This document shows positions 24,560 through 34,267 of a stretch of 51,660 nt of DNA, piece by piece; positions within the stretch are counted from its first letter, which is position 1, and each line of letters begins with the position of its first letter. A model generated the notes under the pieces. That model was not told where the DNA came from and ran no database searches. It saw only the letters and a program-made list of their open reading frames with translations. A program made the translations under genes and the position numbers. The stretch comes from an uncultured Spirochaetia bacterium (GTDB lineage Bacteria; Spirochaetota; UBA4802; JAGODF01): contig CALCJG010000422.1 of NCBI GenBank assembly GCA_937967705.1, positions 1 through 51,660 of the forward strand, written 5' to 3'.

Positions 24560-25180
24560 TTAATTCCTGATTTGCACCGGCCTTGGCTGCTTCATCCTGC
24601 TGCAGTATATTTTATGGAAAGTATTCTTAAGCTCAAGTGTGTTCATGCTGAGGAAGTTTATGTATGGAGTAGTGGTAATATATTCATAGAACCTTTCGAC
24701 CTCATTCTCAAAAAGGGAATCATACCGTTTTTTTGACGACCCATGGGACGCTTTTACTTTTCCAAATCTCCGAATATCCCCGTTGAATTCCGGGCTGATA
24801 TGATAGAGCTCATGGAATATCACCCTCAGCTTCTCCCTGGCTGAAAGGTCTAGGAATCTTGGTGTGTAAAAATATATAATATAGAGAACATCCCTGCCCT
24901 CATGGACCACCCGGGGCATGGCGTAAATTCTTCCCCGGTACCGCAGCAGGCTTTCACCATTTTTAAATTTCAGGGGAACTAGTTTACCGAAGGTGGCCCC
25001 TCCGCTCCCTTTTCGGTTGGATGCCATACAGATATGAATCATCGCAGGATCGATGTGCCGGAATTGATCCGAATGCCGAACAATCTCCTCAATAATACCA
25101 CTGATAGTATCGGTGATATTAATGCCTTTGCCCGAAGACCTCCTGCTTGTTTCAGCAACTTTTCCCATTAACCGATGCAT
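24560..25180 (-). CDS. Putative metallopeptidase (HExxH, phage-type/DUF family)
   Basis: A 206-residue cytoplasmic protein. HELYHISPEFNGDIRRF (about residues 123-139) carries a zinc-dependent HExxH motif followed by a conserved SPEF...G pattern seen in the small family of putative metallopeptidases found in phages and many bacteria. It is preceded by LRVIFHE, a helix typical of gluzincins. The rest, including the GGATFGKLVPL and YIIYFYTPRF segments, shows no other known domain. Its ATG is one base after the RecN stop, so it is translated with RecN. A link to DNA repair or stress is possible but is not shown by the sequence. Confidence 0.7.
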   Translation of the reverse strand: MHRLMGKVAETSRRSSGKGINITDTISGIIEEIVRHSDQFRHIDPAMIHICMASNRKGSGGATFGKLVPLKFKNGESLLRYRGRIYAMPRVVHEGRDVLYIIYFYTPRFLDLSAREKLRVIFHELYHISPEFNGDIRRFGKVKASHGSSKKRYDSLFENEVERFYEYITTTPYINFLSMNTLELKNTFHKIYCSRMKQPRPVQIRN

Positions 25181-25181
25181 T

Positions 25182-26888
25182 TCATCCCTTTTCCGCCAGA
25201 TCTACCATCTCCTCGGCATGCTGAACGGAAATATCCGTGATTTTCTCACCTGCCAGCATTCGGGCAACCTCATAGATCTTTTCTTTCCGGTTCAGGTTCT
25301 TCACCACCGTCAGGACCCGTTCGTTTGTCTTCTCTTTCTGAACAGTGAAATGGTTTTCTGACATGGCGGCAATCTGCGGCAGGTGAGTAATCACGAGCAC
25401 CTGCCGGTTTTTCGCCAGAGTCTTGAGTTTGCGCCCCACTACCTCCGCCGTTTTACCGCCAATTCCCGTATCAACTTCATCGAATACAAGGCTTTCTACA
25501 ATATCCGCCGAAAGAATCACATTTTTGAGAGCCAGCATAATTCTGGACATTTCCCCCCCCGATGCAACCTTTCTCAACTGTCGTAGATCTTCTCCCTCAT
25601 TGGCGGAAATCAGGAATTCTACTCTATCGAGCCCATGGGGATAAAGGACATATTTTTTGTTCTCCGCCTCAATTTCTCCTTCCGCACTTAATTCACGTTT
25701 TATGGATATTCGGAAAACTGTACCCCCCATTCCCAGATCCCGAAGTTCTTTTTCCACTCTGGTTTCCAGTTCCTTGGCTGACGCCACTCGTCGGTCTGAC
25801 AAATCCAGGGCCACTTCCTTGGCTTCCCTGACCGCCTCCCGATACTCTTTCTTGAGACTCTCAATCTGCTCTTCCCCTGTCGATATGGCATCCAGTTCAG
25901 CCTTGGCCTTCTCGGCATACTGAAGAATCTCCGGAATACCATCGCCGTATTTTTTCTTCAAACCGGCAATCAGTGAAAGCCTTTCCTCAACCTCGTTGAT
26001 TCGTTCCGGTGAAAAATTAACATTCTTTTCATAGTCACGAAGAAAAGCCGCGACATCTTCCGTTCCATACAGAGCCTCCCTCAATGAATCCAGCATCCCT
26101 GAAATATTGGCATCATACTGAGAAATAACCGAAAGACTCTGTTCCACCCGCTTCATCCCCGGAATGATACCCCCATCTCCCCTTAAAAGCCTGTTGGAAT
26201 TGTTGATTTCCGTGAAGAGTTTTTCCGAGTTGGATAAAAGGATGGATTCGCTCTTGAGCGTCTCTTCCTCCTCGGGGATAAGGCGTGCACCCTCAATCTC
26301 CCGAATAGCAAAAGAGAGATATTCCATTTTTCGGGCCTTCTCCTTCTCATCGATCTGCTGGGCTCCGATTCTTTCCTTCAAACCATGGAGTCTCTGATAG
26401 AGTTCACCTATCCGCTTCACAAGATCATAATGCCCCGTAAAGCTATCCAGGAGTTCCCGGTGTTTGGCTATTTTAACAATGCTCTGGTGTTCATTCTGGC
26501 CGTGAATATCCACAAGGTACTCGGCAATCTCCTGAAGTTTGGCCACGGGAATCTGAGTTGAGTTGGCAAAGCATCTCCCTTTCCCGCTGGAATAGAGTTC
26601 GCGCTTTAAAATCAGTGTTCCGTCTTCGATGTCGATTCCAGACTCATCCAAAACTGACCGAACCTGAGGTACCTTTTCCACGTGAAAGACCCCCTCAAGC
26701 ACAGCCCGTTCATAACCGCTCCTGATGGAATCAGTAGTCATCTTTTCTCCCAGAACACCAGAGAGGGCGTCTATGAGGATGGATTTTCCCGCACCGGTCT
26801 CCCCTGTGAGAATATTCAGCCCTTTCCCGAACTGAAGTTTCAAATCCTCAATAAGAATGAAGTTCTTTATTCGCAGCTCAAGAAGCAT
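25182..26888 (-). CDS. recN: DNA repair protein RecN
   Basis: An SMC-like ATPase for double-strand break repair (568 residues). The N-terminus LLELRIKNFILIEDLKLQFGKGLNILTGETGAGKSILIDAL holds the Walker A motif and the RecN-typical start. Long charged coiled-coil arms lie at about 170-240 and 330-390, and the C-terminus contains the signature ASGGEMSRIMLALKNV, the Walker B VFDEVDTGIGGKTAEVVGRKL and the VITHLPQIAAM segment. Nothing is missing. It is ten bases downstream of nadK, a gene pair (nadK-recN) seen in many bacteria. The start at 26888 is ATG with coupling from the NadK stop. Confidence 0.95.
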   Translation of the reverse strand: MLLELRIKNFILIEDLKLQFGKGLNILTGETGAGKSILIDALSGVLGEKMTTDSIRSGYERAVLEGVFHVEKVPQVRSVLDESGIDIEDGTLILKRELYSSGKGRCFANSTQIPVAKLQEIAEYLVDIHGQNEHQSIVKIAKHRELLDSFTGHYDLVKRIGELYQRLHGLKERIGAQQIDEKEKARKMEYLSFAIREIEGARLIPEEEETLKSESILLSNSEKLFTEINNSNRLLRGDGGIIPGMKRVEQSLSVISQYDANISGMLDSLREALYGTEDVAAFLRDYEKNVNFSPERINEVEERLSLIAGLKKKYGDGIPEILQYAEKAKAELDAISTGEEQIESLKKEYREAVREAKEVALDLSDRRVASAKELETRVEKELRDLGMGGTVFRISIKRELSAEGEIEAENKKYVLYPHGLDRVEFLISANEGEDLRQLRKVASGGEMSRIMLALKNVILSADIVESLVFDEVDTGIGGKTAEVVGRKLKTLAKNRQVLVITHLPQIAAMSENHFTVQKEKTNERVLTVVKNLNRKEKIYEVARMLAGEKITDISVQHAEEMVDLAEKG

Positions 26889-26897
26889 TGTATGACC

Positions 26898-27776
26898 CTA
26901 TTCGCTTAGATTCTTTCCCCAGCCCAACTTCTGCCGAAGGATTTCATAATAGTTATGACGGGGATGTGTTATCAGCTTGATTCTCCTTCCGGATTCCCGA
27001 AAGAGAATTTCATCATTTCCCTCAATGCGGATAGCCTCCTGGCCGTCGATTGTCAATAACAAATTGCCGAAGTCCGATACGATCCTCGCCTTCAGCACGG
27101 CCGTTATGGGAAGAATCATCGGCCTGATGGCCAGCATGTGCGGACAGACAGGATTGATGATATAAGCACTGTCCAGGGATGGGATAAGAATGGGTCCCCC
27201 TGCTGAAAGCGAATAAGCCGTCGATCCTGTGGCCGTGGCGATAATGATCCCATCGCCGGAATAACAGTTTAGAAACTCGTTATCAATCTCGAGATGCAAT
27301 ACGATGGGCCTCGAAAACGCCCCCTTGGAAATAACGGCATCGTTGAGGAATATCATACGGTTGATCTCGCTATTTCGTCTCAAGTGAACCGCTTCCAGCA
27401 GGGTCCGCTCAGATACATAGTAATCACCCTGCAGCACCCGTGCCAGATAACTCAAGGCCTCATCGGGAAGGAATTCCGTCAGGAACCCGAGACGTCCCCG
27501 GTTAATTCCGAAAAGAGGTTGCCCAGTATCAGAAAAGCTTCGCGCTGTTCTTAAAAAAGTCCCATCGCCTCCTATAACCACTACCATATTAGGTTGCTTC
27601 AGAAAAACCTCCTGAGAGACAACTAAAGTGGCAAACCGATCATCTTCCCGGATCATATCATAATCCGGCAACAGGACCTCCACGTTCCTTTCCCTAAAAA
27701 AACTGATGATTTCTTCAATTAATGGCAACGAACCGTGATCATCCGGTCTCATGTTTATTGCGACCCTATTTATCAT
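26898..27776 (-). CDS. nadK: NAD kinase
   Basis: Phosphorylates NAD to NADP. Motifs: VVVIGGDGTFLRTAR with the catalytic aspartate (about residues 65-79), LFGINRGRLGFLTE, MIFLNDAVISKG, DGIIIATATGSTAYSLSAGGPIL (NAD binding) and the GQEAIRI end. Length 292 is usual for the bacterial enzyme. Upstream AGAAGGGG supports the ATG. It is directly upstream of recN, a conserved neighbour. Confidence 0.95.
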   Translation of the reverse strand: MINRVAINMRPDDHGSLPLIEEIISFFRERNVEVLLPDYDMIREDDRFATLVVSQEVFLKQPNMVVVIGGDGTFLRTARSFSDTGQPLFGINRGRLGFLTEFLPDEALSYLARVLQGDYYVSERTLLEAVHLRRNSEINRMIFLNDAVISKGAFSRPIVLHLEIDNEFLNCYSGDGIIIATATGSTAYSLSAGGPILIPSLDSAYIINPVCPHMLAIRPMILPITAVLKARIVSDFGNLLLTIDGQEAIRIEGNDEILFRESGRRIKLITHPRHNYYEILRQKLGWGKNLSE

Positions 27777-27937
27777 CGATTTTCCCCTTCTGGGTGTTTA
27801 TCTCCCTACAAATACCTTCTGCAATAAGGCCGTATCCATTGAATCCCTCACCTGTAATCCCCATACAACCTTAAAATGAGCCCGGGATCAAGGAATTTTC
27901 TTACAATCAAAGCATCTACCATCTACGACCTTTACGA

Positions 27938-27963
27938 AAAATCCCCCCTGATACAGGAGGGAT
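27938..27963 (-). terminator. Probable terminator of the papain-type protease gene
   Basis: AAATCCCCCCTG and CAGGAGGGATTT form an 11-of-12 stem (27938-27949 and 27954-27965, one mismatch) about 33 bases beyond the minus-strand stop. On the minus strand it runs into TTTTTCG, a short T-run, so it fits an intrinsic terminator. Confidence 0.65.
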
Positions 27964-27997
27964 TTAGAAAAAATAGCAGGGCACGCACAATTCGTTT

Positions 27998-29155
27998 CTA
28001 TTTCATCCCCTCTTTCTTTACTACGATCCACATAGCATGATCGCCAACATTATTGCATCCATACTCGACCCAGCCGTAGCCATTTTCACCCCAGTCCGTA
28101 CCCCAGGAATTCTTGATAAGAAAGGCCTTCCTGTCATCATCCCAACCCACGATCACTATGGCATGATTGGCCCCTTCTCCCCTAGCACCCTCATCGAATA
28201 TTCCGCTTTTATAGCATTGAAAGGCCGGAGTCGCGTAGACACCACAGGTAAGCGGGCCATATTTGCATAGAGCCTCTTTAACCTCTTTGACTGTGGGGGT
28301 ACTGGCCTTTTTCCCTACATACCCCCAGGTGATTACTTTGTAATTGGTAACAGGACGCTTGCGGCATTTCTGCTGCTTCCCTTTATAGGGCAGAACCTTG
28401 TCCTCAACGGCACCGTTTTTCTTCAAATAATCGAAAACATCCCCCGGCCATCCTCCGTCACAGCTGCCCGCGTCCCTGCTGCCGATTACGGCACAGTCCA
28501 GTAAATACTGTTCGGACAGGTCCAGAGATCGCTTATTGCTGATCATGTAACAGCCCTCATACTGGGCCATGGAACTGAAAGCCCAGCAGCTTCCGCAAAC
28601 CCCCTGCCATTTAACAGATGTCATCATGCCGGCATCCCGCCAGTTGAACGCTTTGGCCTTGGGATCCGCCAGCATATGTTTCTTGATGATTTCCTTATCC
28701 TTCTCATCGATTTTTACTTCCGGTTCCGGTATTTCCTTATCTCCAGTATCTACATCAACATCCTCATCTACAACTTTCGGTTCCGGCTTACCTTTCTCCT
28801 CAATTTCGCCATCAAGACGCTTGAGAAACTCCACAAAGGCCTGTTCCGCGATACTGCTCTTGTAGCGCATTCTCTTTTCACTCAAATTTCTAGGTTTTTT
28901 ATAACCTGTTATTTCTTCAATTTTATGTTTTATGGCTTCTGTTATACCCACTACAAATTTTTTGTTATCTGCGGCGAGCTTGGTCCGGATACGCTCAACA
29001 CGCATTTTAACCTTCTCCAATTCCAACCGATCTAATTCTCGCTGTTTCTCCACTCGGCTCTTATACTGACCTGTGACGGACCCGGCCCCCCCCAACAGGA
29101 ATACTGTCAAGACCAGGAGGGAAAATACTGGAACAAAAAGCTTTCTTTTATTCAT
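27998..29155 (-). CDS. Papain-like (C1A) cysteine protease, secreted
   Basis: A 385-residue exported cysteine protease. A signal peptide (residues 1-30) is followed by about 130 residues of Lys/Glu-rich helices and a Pro/Glu/Asp linker that probably form a propeptide, then a C1A domain. Catalytic residues are Gln184 (oxyanion), Cys190 in GVCGSCWAFS, His331 in GANHAIVIVGWD and Asn349 in KNSWGTDWG. The papain disulfide cysteines CDGGWPGD and the SEQYLLDC element are also present. All active-site residues are intact, so it should be active once processed. C1A proteases are uncommon in bacteria. The start is set at the ATG with the most likely signal peptide; an upstream ATG six codons before is possible. 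It is adjacent to, but opposite in context from, purD upstream. Confidence 0.9.
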   Translation of the reverse strand: MNKRKLFVPVFSLLVLTVFLLGGAGSVTGQYKSRVEKQRELDRLELEKVKMRVERIRTKLAADNKKFVVGITEAIKHKIEEITGYKKPRNLSEKRMRYKSSIAEQAFVEFLKRLDGEIEEKGKPEPKVVDEDVDVDTGDKEIPEPEVKIDEKDKEIIKKHMLADPKAKAFNWRDAGMMTSVKWQGVCGSCWAFSSMAQYEGCYMISNKRSLDLSEQYLLDCAVIGSRDAGSCDGGWPGDVFDYLKKNGAVEDKVLPYKGKQQKCRKRPVTNYKVITWGYVGKKASTPTVKEVKEALCKYGPLTCGVYATPAFQCYKSGIFDEGARGEGANHAIVIVGWDDDRKAFLIKNSWGTDWGENGYGWVEYGCNNVGDHAMWIVVKKEGMK

Positions 29156-29232
29156 GACCATCACCTGTTTCATTAATTAGGACTGCTATTGATGATAGTA
29201 AAAAAAACTGGGCAAGTCAATACTTTTTGAAC

Positions 29233-30483
29233 CTATCGCGTCGTAAGAGCGCGATAAGCGATGTCTTTCCTGTAGAAGCCCCCATCAATGGAAATCTTGC
29301 CGATTTCGTTGTATACCAGATCCCGTGCCTTTTCCAGGCTATCCCCCATTGCTGTAACATTGAGAACCCTGCCGCCGCTGGTATAATATCGTCCGTCCTG
29401 TTCTTTTGTCCCCGCATGGAACAGGAGAACATCCCCTTTCACCTGATCAAGACCCCGAATCTCCCTGCCCTTAACATAATCCCCCGGATAACCGCCGGAA
29501 GCCATAACCACCGTGATGGCATGTTGGCCGGAAAAGGAAATCTTTTGTTCCCCTAATGTCCCATTGATGGATCCCTCAAGAAGATCTCCCAATCTTCCCT
29601 TAAGAAGGGGAAGGATTACCTGTGCCTCGGGATCACCGAAACGAACGTTGAACTCCAATACCTTAATACTATCTCCCTTGATCATCAAACCGGCATAGAG
29701 AACCCCCCTAAAAGGGATACCCTCCTGCCGCATCCCGTCAATGGTGGGTTTCAGTATCTCTCTGCACACCCGGGAGAGCCTTTCCCCATCCACAACCGGA
29801 GCCGGGGCATAGGCGCCCATACCTCCCGTATTGGGTCCTTTGTCCCCGTCGAACGCCCTTTTGTGATCCTGAGCCGCTACGAAGGGAAGTATTTCCTCTC
29901 CGTCAGAAATACCGAGTACCGAGGCCTCCTCCCCCTCCAAATAATCCTCAACGAAAACACGAGTATCCTCCCTTACATTTGCTTCAATAAACTCTACAGC
30001 CTCCCTCCTGCTTTCCGGGATGCCCACACCTTTACCTGCAGCAAGCCCGTCCAGCTTGATTACGATTGGGAATTCACTGATCAGATCCATCCCCTTAAGA
30101 ATGCTGCTTTTCCCCACATACTCCCTATATAAGGCAGTGGGTATGTTGTATTTTCCCATTATTGTTTTGGCAAAGATTTTACTGCCTTCGAGAAGCGCCG
30201 CTCCTTTCACGGGACCGAATGCCGGAATCTTCTTCTCATCCAGGAAATCCACCAATCCCTCTACAAGAGGTGCCTCCGGTCCTACTACAACTGCATCGAT
30301 TTTCTTCTCCCGGCAAAATCGCTCAATACCTGCATGATCGCTCTGAGAGAGATCAACACGATATTCCCGGGATATACCCCCGTTGCCGGGAGCAACAAAA
30401 ACCTCCCTGGCGCTGCCATCATGCATAAGCCTCCAGGCCAGCGTATGCTCGCGCCCGCCGGAACCGATAACCAGATATCTCAT
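29233..30483 (-). CDS. purD: Phosphoribosylamine-glycine ligase
   Basis: Second step of purine biosynthesis (GAR synthetase). MRYLVIGSGGREHTLAWRL is the conserved N-terminus. The ATP-grasp region has IKLDGLAAGKGVGI, FVEDYLEGEEASVLGISDG and GPNTGGMGAYAPAP, and the C-terminus has FNVRFGDPEAQVILPLL and HAGTKEQDGRYYTSGGRVLNVTA. The start at 30483 is preferred because GGAGG lies four bases upstream and the first 14 codons of the longer frame have no homology. 416 residues is the usual length. It is separated from the downstream papain gene by only 77 bases and could share its transcript. Confidence 0.96.
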   Translation of the reverse strand: MRYLVIGSGGREHTLAWRLMHDGSAREVFVAPGNGGISREYRVDLSQSDHAGIERFCREKKIDAVVVGPEAPLVEGLVDFLDEKKIPAFGPVKGAALLEGSKIFAKTIMGKYNIPTALYREYVGKSSILKGMDLISEFPIVIKLDGLAAGKGVGIPESRREAVEFIEANVREDTRVFVEDYLEGEEASVLGISDGEEILPFVAAQDHKRAFDGDKGPNTGGMGAYAPAPVVDGERLSRVCREILKPTIDGMRQEGIPFRGVLYAGLMIKGDSIKVLEFNVRFGDPEAQVILPLLKGRLGDLLEGSINGTLGEQKISFSGQHAITVVMASGGYPGDYVKGREIRGLDQVKGDVLLFHAGTKEQDGRYYTSGGRVLNVTAMGDSLEKARDLVYNEIGKISIDGGFYRKDIAYRALTTR

Positions 30484-30695
30484 AGCACCTCCGAATCCCT
30501 CTCCTATATTATGCCGTTTAATCAAGAAAGAAGTCTGGCCTCATGGCTACGTTCCGTCAAGTGAATAAATCTTTCTCCAGCATCCAAATACCTGGACTGT
30601 CCTCAAGAATGATGGAAAAAAGGAACAACCTTTCTTGACTCAATGAGCTTCCTCGCCGATACTTGCTTTCATGATAATTAACGGAGATATGATCC

Positions 30696-32942
30696 ATGAT
30701 TAAAAAGGGCCTTGTACTGGCAACATTGATCCTCTGTTTTCTTATTCCCGAAGAGGTTTTCTTTTTACAGGCCGATTCTTCCCAGATCCTATTGATGGAT
30801 TATCCAATAAAAATCCGCACCCCTCTGGCCTTCTGGAGAACCTCCCTGGGAAGAATCCCGGAGGCGGAAAAACCATCCTATGATGATTCTACCTGGGACC
30901 TTATCCATCCCCCTTATCGCTGGAAGGGTACCTCAGTTTATTGCTGGTTCCGCACCTGGATAACCATCCCAACAGGGATAGAAGGGAAAGCGGTTTATCT
31001 TAAGATATCCCTGGACAGTGAAGGACAGATATTTATAAACGGCAAACCTGCAGGTTTTTTCTACTGGGACAGGAAAGTGCTCCTTACCCCATCAGCCAAG
31101 GCAGGTGATAGATTCCTCATCGCCGTCAAGGGAAGGAGCGAAACGGTTTTCGGCATGCTGATAGACGCCTATTTACTCTATCGAGATGCAGGACTTCACC
31201 GTCTTCAGAGCAATCTGGATCTCATTCATCAGCATGCCAGGGAAACGATTCTCTACACGAATGGAAGCTGGAAATTCCTTCAGGAGGATAAAGACATCTT
31301 TCGTGAACCTGACCTGGATGATTCAGAATGGAACACGGTCTATCTCAATCACCGGTGGGAGGGAACTTTCAGCAATGCCTGGTACAGAAAGAAAATCATC
31401 ATCCCGGCAAAAATTCACCGGTACACTACAAAGAACGCCCAGATATCCTTTGACTTCAAGGTGGATGATGACTGCCAGATTTTCGTGAACGGAAAATTCT
31501 CCGGTTTTTTCCGGCGTTACGGGAGTGTGATACTGACAGAAAACGCCCGTCCCGGAGAAGAGTTCCGTATCGCCGTCCGTTTGATCAACCGGCAGAGCTA
31601 CGGCAGCTTCATCGAATCGGGCCTGAAGCTTGGTCAGGTATATCATTCCCTGAACACCCTTGCCTCACTCCTTGAGGATACCGTCAGTATGCTGGACCGC
31701 ATACTCCAGGGATCAAGACACCCCCTCTTTGCACCATCACTGGAATTATCCGACCAAACCATCCTTGCCGCAAATCAGATGCATCCCCCGCTGATACTGA
31801 AATGCCTTCTGAAAACCGATGATCTTTCACGTAAGATAAGCGGTTTCTTCGCAACCCATCCCCTTATCATTAAGGGTCCGTATCTTCAGAATATTAATCA
31901 GGATGAGGCCACAATCCTCTGGGAAACAAACATCCCCACAAATGCTGTTCTATCCCTTTGGAGTAAAACTTCCCCCATAAGGACGATTCACGGCATTGAG
32001 CCTGCCACACTGCATAAAATATCCATTAATGGATTAAAGGCCGGGCGAACCTACTCCTACCAGATCCAATCGGGAAAAACAATTTGCCCGGTCTTCACAT
32101 TGAAAACAGCCCCCAGGGAAGACAAGCCCTTCCGTTTTGCTGTATTGGGAGACACGGCCAATGGGGAAGATGCCTTCGAAAGGAACACCGAAGAGATCCT
32201 GAGGCATAAGCCGGATTTCACAGTCCACGTGGGAGATATGGTTTCCAATGGGCGCTATGAGGAGTGGGGCAGGGAATTCTTCTTCCCGGCAAGACATCTT
32301 CTTAGGAACATCCCCGTATATACCGTCGCTGGAAATCATGAATACAATTCCGCCGTATCCGGCAACCGGGTCCTCTGGTATGAAAGGTTTTTCCAGAACC
32401 CCGGGAATCCTTACTGGTATTCCTTTAATTACGGGAACAGTCACTTCATCTTTCTTGACAGCAACAAGGAGGACCCGGCAGACATTTCACCGGGCAGCGA
32501 GCAATACAGATGGTTGATAAACGACCTGGAAAGCGATAAAAGCCGGAAAGCAAAGTGGAGATTCGTATTCATCCATCATCCCCTCTATTCCGAAGGATGG
32601 GCGGAGGAATACTACGACGGGGAAGAACTCCTGCGAAAGAATCTTGTCCCTCTGCTTGAAAAATACTATATCAGTATGATTTTCCAGGGACACACGCATG
32701 ATTTCGAATTCGGCCAATGGCCCCCTGGGACTGGTCCCTGTTATGTCATAACCGGAGGAGGGGGATCCCCCCTGGATGATACAAAATATCGGGAATGGCC
32801 ACAGATCCAGGTGCAGCACTTCGCTTATCATTTCTGTCTGCTGGATGTAAAGGGAAACAGGTTACTATTTCGTGCTATCGATTCCCATGGTCATGTGTTC
32901 CACCGTTTTGAAATTACCAACCGGGAAAAACAAGACCCATAA
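30696..32942 (+). CDS. Secreted metallophosphoesterase with a duplicated N-terminal module and a purple-acid-phosphatase-type N domain
   Basis: A 748-residue exported protein. A signal peptide (1-27) is followed by two homologous modules at about 45-165 and 170-312. Both contain a Trp-rich DDS-x-W start (YDDSTWDLIHPPYRW and LDDSEWNTVYLNHRW), an inner CQIFVNGK/GQIFINGK element and FG/GSF-ID/ES ends. They resemble the jelly-roll domains of glycoside hydrolases (GH2/GH35 N-domain). An Fn3-like domain follows (about 390-470, GPYLQNINQDEATILWETN), then a metallophosphoesterase (475-735) with Asp486, Asp514 (GDMVSNGR), Asn547-His548 (GNHE), His628 (HHPL) and His666/His668 (GHTHDF). All metal ligands are present. 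It is probably an extracytoplasmic phosphatase or phosphodiesterase. GGAG nine bases before the ATG supports the start. Confidence 0.88.
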   Translation: MIKKGLVLATLILCFLIPEEVFFLQADSSQILLMDYPIKIRTPLAFWRTSLGRIPEAEKPSYDDSTWDLIHPPYRWKGTSVYCWFRTWITIPTGIEGKAVYLKISLDSEGQIFINGKPAGFFYWDRKVLLTPSAKAGDRFLIAVKGRSETVFGMLIDAYLLYRDAGLHRLQSNLDLIHQHARETILYTNGSWKFLQEDKDIFREPDLDDSEWNTVYLNHRWEGTFSNAWYRKKIIIPAKIHRYTTKNAQISFDFKVDDDCQIFVNGKFSGFFRRYGSVILTENARPGEEFRIAVRLINRQSYGSFIESGLKLGQVYHSLNTLASLLEDTVSMLDRILQGSRHPLFAPSLELSDQTILAANQMHPPLILKCLLKTDDLSRKISGFFATHPLIIKGPYLQNINQDEATILWETNIPTNAVLSLWSKTSPIRTIHGIEPATLHKISINGLKAGRTYSYQIQSGKTICPVFTLKTAPREDKPFRFAVLGDTANGEDAFERNTEEILRHKPDFTVHVGDMVSNGRYEEWGREFFFPARHLLRNIPVYTVAGNHEYNSAVSGNRVLWYERFFQNPGNPYWYSFNYGNSHFIFLDSNKEDPADISPGSEQYRWLINDLESDKSRKAKWRFVFIHHPLYSEGWAEEYYDGEELLRKNLVPLLEKYYISMIFQGHTHDFEFGQWPPGTGPCYVITGGGGSPLDDTKYREWPQIQVQHFAYHFCLLDVKGNRLLFRAIDSHGHVFHRFEITNREKQDP

Positions 32943-32968
32943 ACCAGGTGAATGTCCACCACGCGCCT

Positions 32969-34267
32969 TTACACCGGATTGCCATTATACCTTCTGGGTA
33001 TTTCATAGCTGAATTCCGCCCATTCTCCTTCTTTTGAGGTTGCTCGGAGGGAACCCTCATGCAAAATCACGATTTTCCAGCTGACATAGAGCCCTATCCC
33101 GGATCCCTTGCGCTTCATCAACTCATCAGATTCAATCCTGGAAAATTTTTTAAAGAGCCTCTTCCTACCCTCCTCGGAAAAACCCGGCCCCTGATTCCAT
33201 ACTGTAGTTATCAGCTTATCATCTCTCTCCCTCACAGAGAGTCTGATCTCGCCGCCATCATCTCCGTACTTCACGGCATTTCCCAGAAGGTTAACCACTA
33301 CGATCTTCAGCAATTCCGGATCGCAGTTTATCAGGATCGGCCCCTCCGGCATGTCCTTTTCCACTCGCATCCTCTTTTCCTCTATCTGAGGCATAAGCAA
33401 TTCCATCTGTGGCATGATTATCATCGAGAGATAATCCACCTCTCTGACTCGCAGTTGCATCATACCACTCTCGAAGCGCGATAGATTGAGATATTCCGTG
33501 CTGAGATTATGCAGGTATTCAGCCTTCCGGATCATACGTTCTATCATCTCCTTCTGCTTCTCGGCTAGCGGTCCATAATATCCGGCTGTCAGGGTTTTAG
33601 CTACTGTAATCATTGATGCCAGGGGGCTCTTCAATTCGTGGCTCACAAAACCAAGCATCTCCATATAAGAATGAATGGCCTCTGTAAGCTGTTCAATCCG
33701 GTAGGCCTTTTCCACAGCCTGTCCCAATCTCTCGTTGATACTCAACTGCAGTCGAATCATGTGATCGTTATAAGCATTGGCCTTTTTGGAGCTTCTGAAA
33801 AGAACCCCTGCCAAACGCCCCTCTACCTTCAGGGGACAAGTCATGCTGGAGAGGATTCCTTCCTTCAAAAGAAGTCTGGTTGATTCACTGTCCGTATGTT
33901 CTCTGCCATAGGCCTGTAGATCATTGATGATGCGCGGATATCCCTGATTAAAGATGGAGGCAAGTGAGCTTCCCCTGATATCCGCCGAATATCCGCTGGA
34001 CAAAAAGACAGGCTCATAATCCGCAATCACGTGATAGAGGCTGAGCCTGTTTCCGTCCTCTTCCATGAAGGCAATCCCAATCCGATCACAGGGAAAGAGG
34101 TCCCGGGTATTCTCAAAGATAAAGCCAATGATCTCCTCAAGATTATTCCCGGCAGCCACTTTCTGATTGATAAATTCCAAAATGTTCCTTTCCTGGGGAG
34201 TAAACTCTTCCAGTGACAGTCCTTCCCTTATCTGGGGATACTGTATCTCGCTCTTCCCTTCTTTCAT
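32969..34267 (-). CDS. Cytoplasmic sensor histidine kinase with GAF domain
   Basis: A 432-residue histidine kinase with no membrane segment. Residues about 25-185 form a GAF sensor domain (ending with LGQAVEKAYR), 200-270 hold the dimerisation/phosphorylation helix with His210 in the FVSHELKSPLAS H-box, and the ATPase domain shows the N box NLLGNAVKYGDDGG, the G1/F region WNQGPGFSEEGRKRLFKKFSR and the GSGIGLYVSWKIVILHEG G2 box. The partner response regulator is not beside it, so the kinase is an orphan in this window. It is divergent from the membrane sensor/STAS pair. A small-molecule or redox signal via GAF is plausible but the ligand is unknown. Confidence 0.92.
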   Translation of the reverse strand: MKEGKSEIQYPQIREGLSLEEFTPQERNILEFINQKVAAGNNLEEIIGFIFENTRDLFPCDRIGIAFMEEDGNRLSLYHVIADYEPVFLSSGYSADIRGSSLASIFNQGYPRIINDLQAYGREHTDSESTRLLLKEGILSSMTCPLKVEGRLAGVLFRSSKKANAYNDHMIRLQLSINERLGQAVEKAYRIEQLTEAIHSYMEMLGFVSHELKSPLASMITVAKTLTAGYYGPLAEKQKEMIERMIRKAEYLHNLSTEYLNLSRFESGMMQLRVREVDYLSMIIMPQMELLMPQIEEKRMRVEKDMPEGPILINCDPELLKIVVVNLLGNAVKYGDDGGEIRLSVRERDDKLITTVWNQGPGFSEEGRKRLFKKFSRIESDELMKRKGSGIGLYVSWKIVILHEGSLRATSKEGEWAEFSYEIPRRYNGNPV

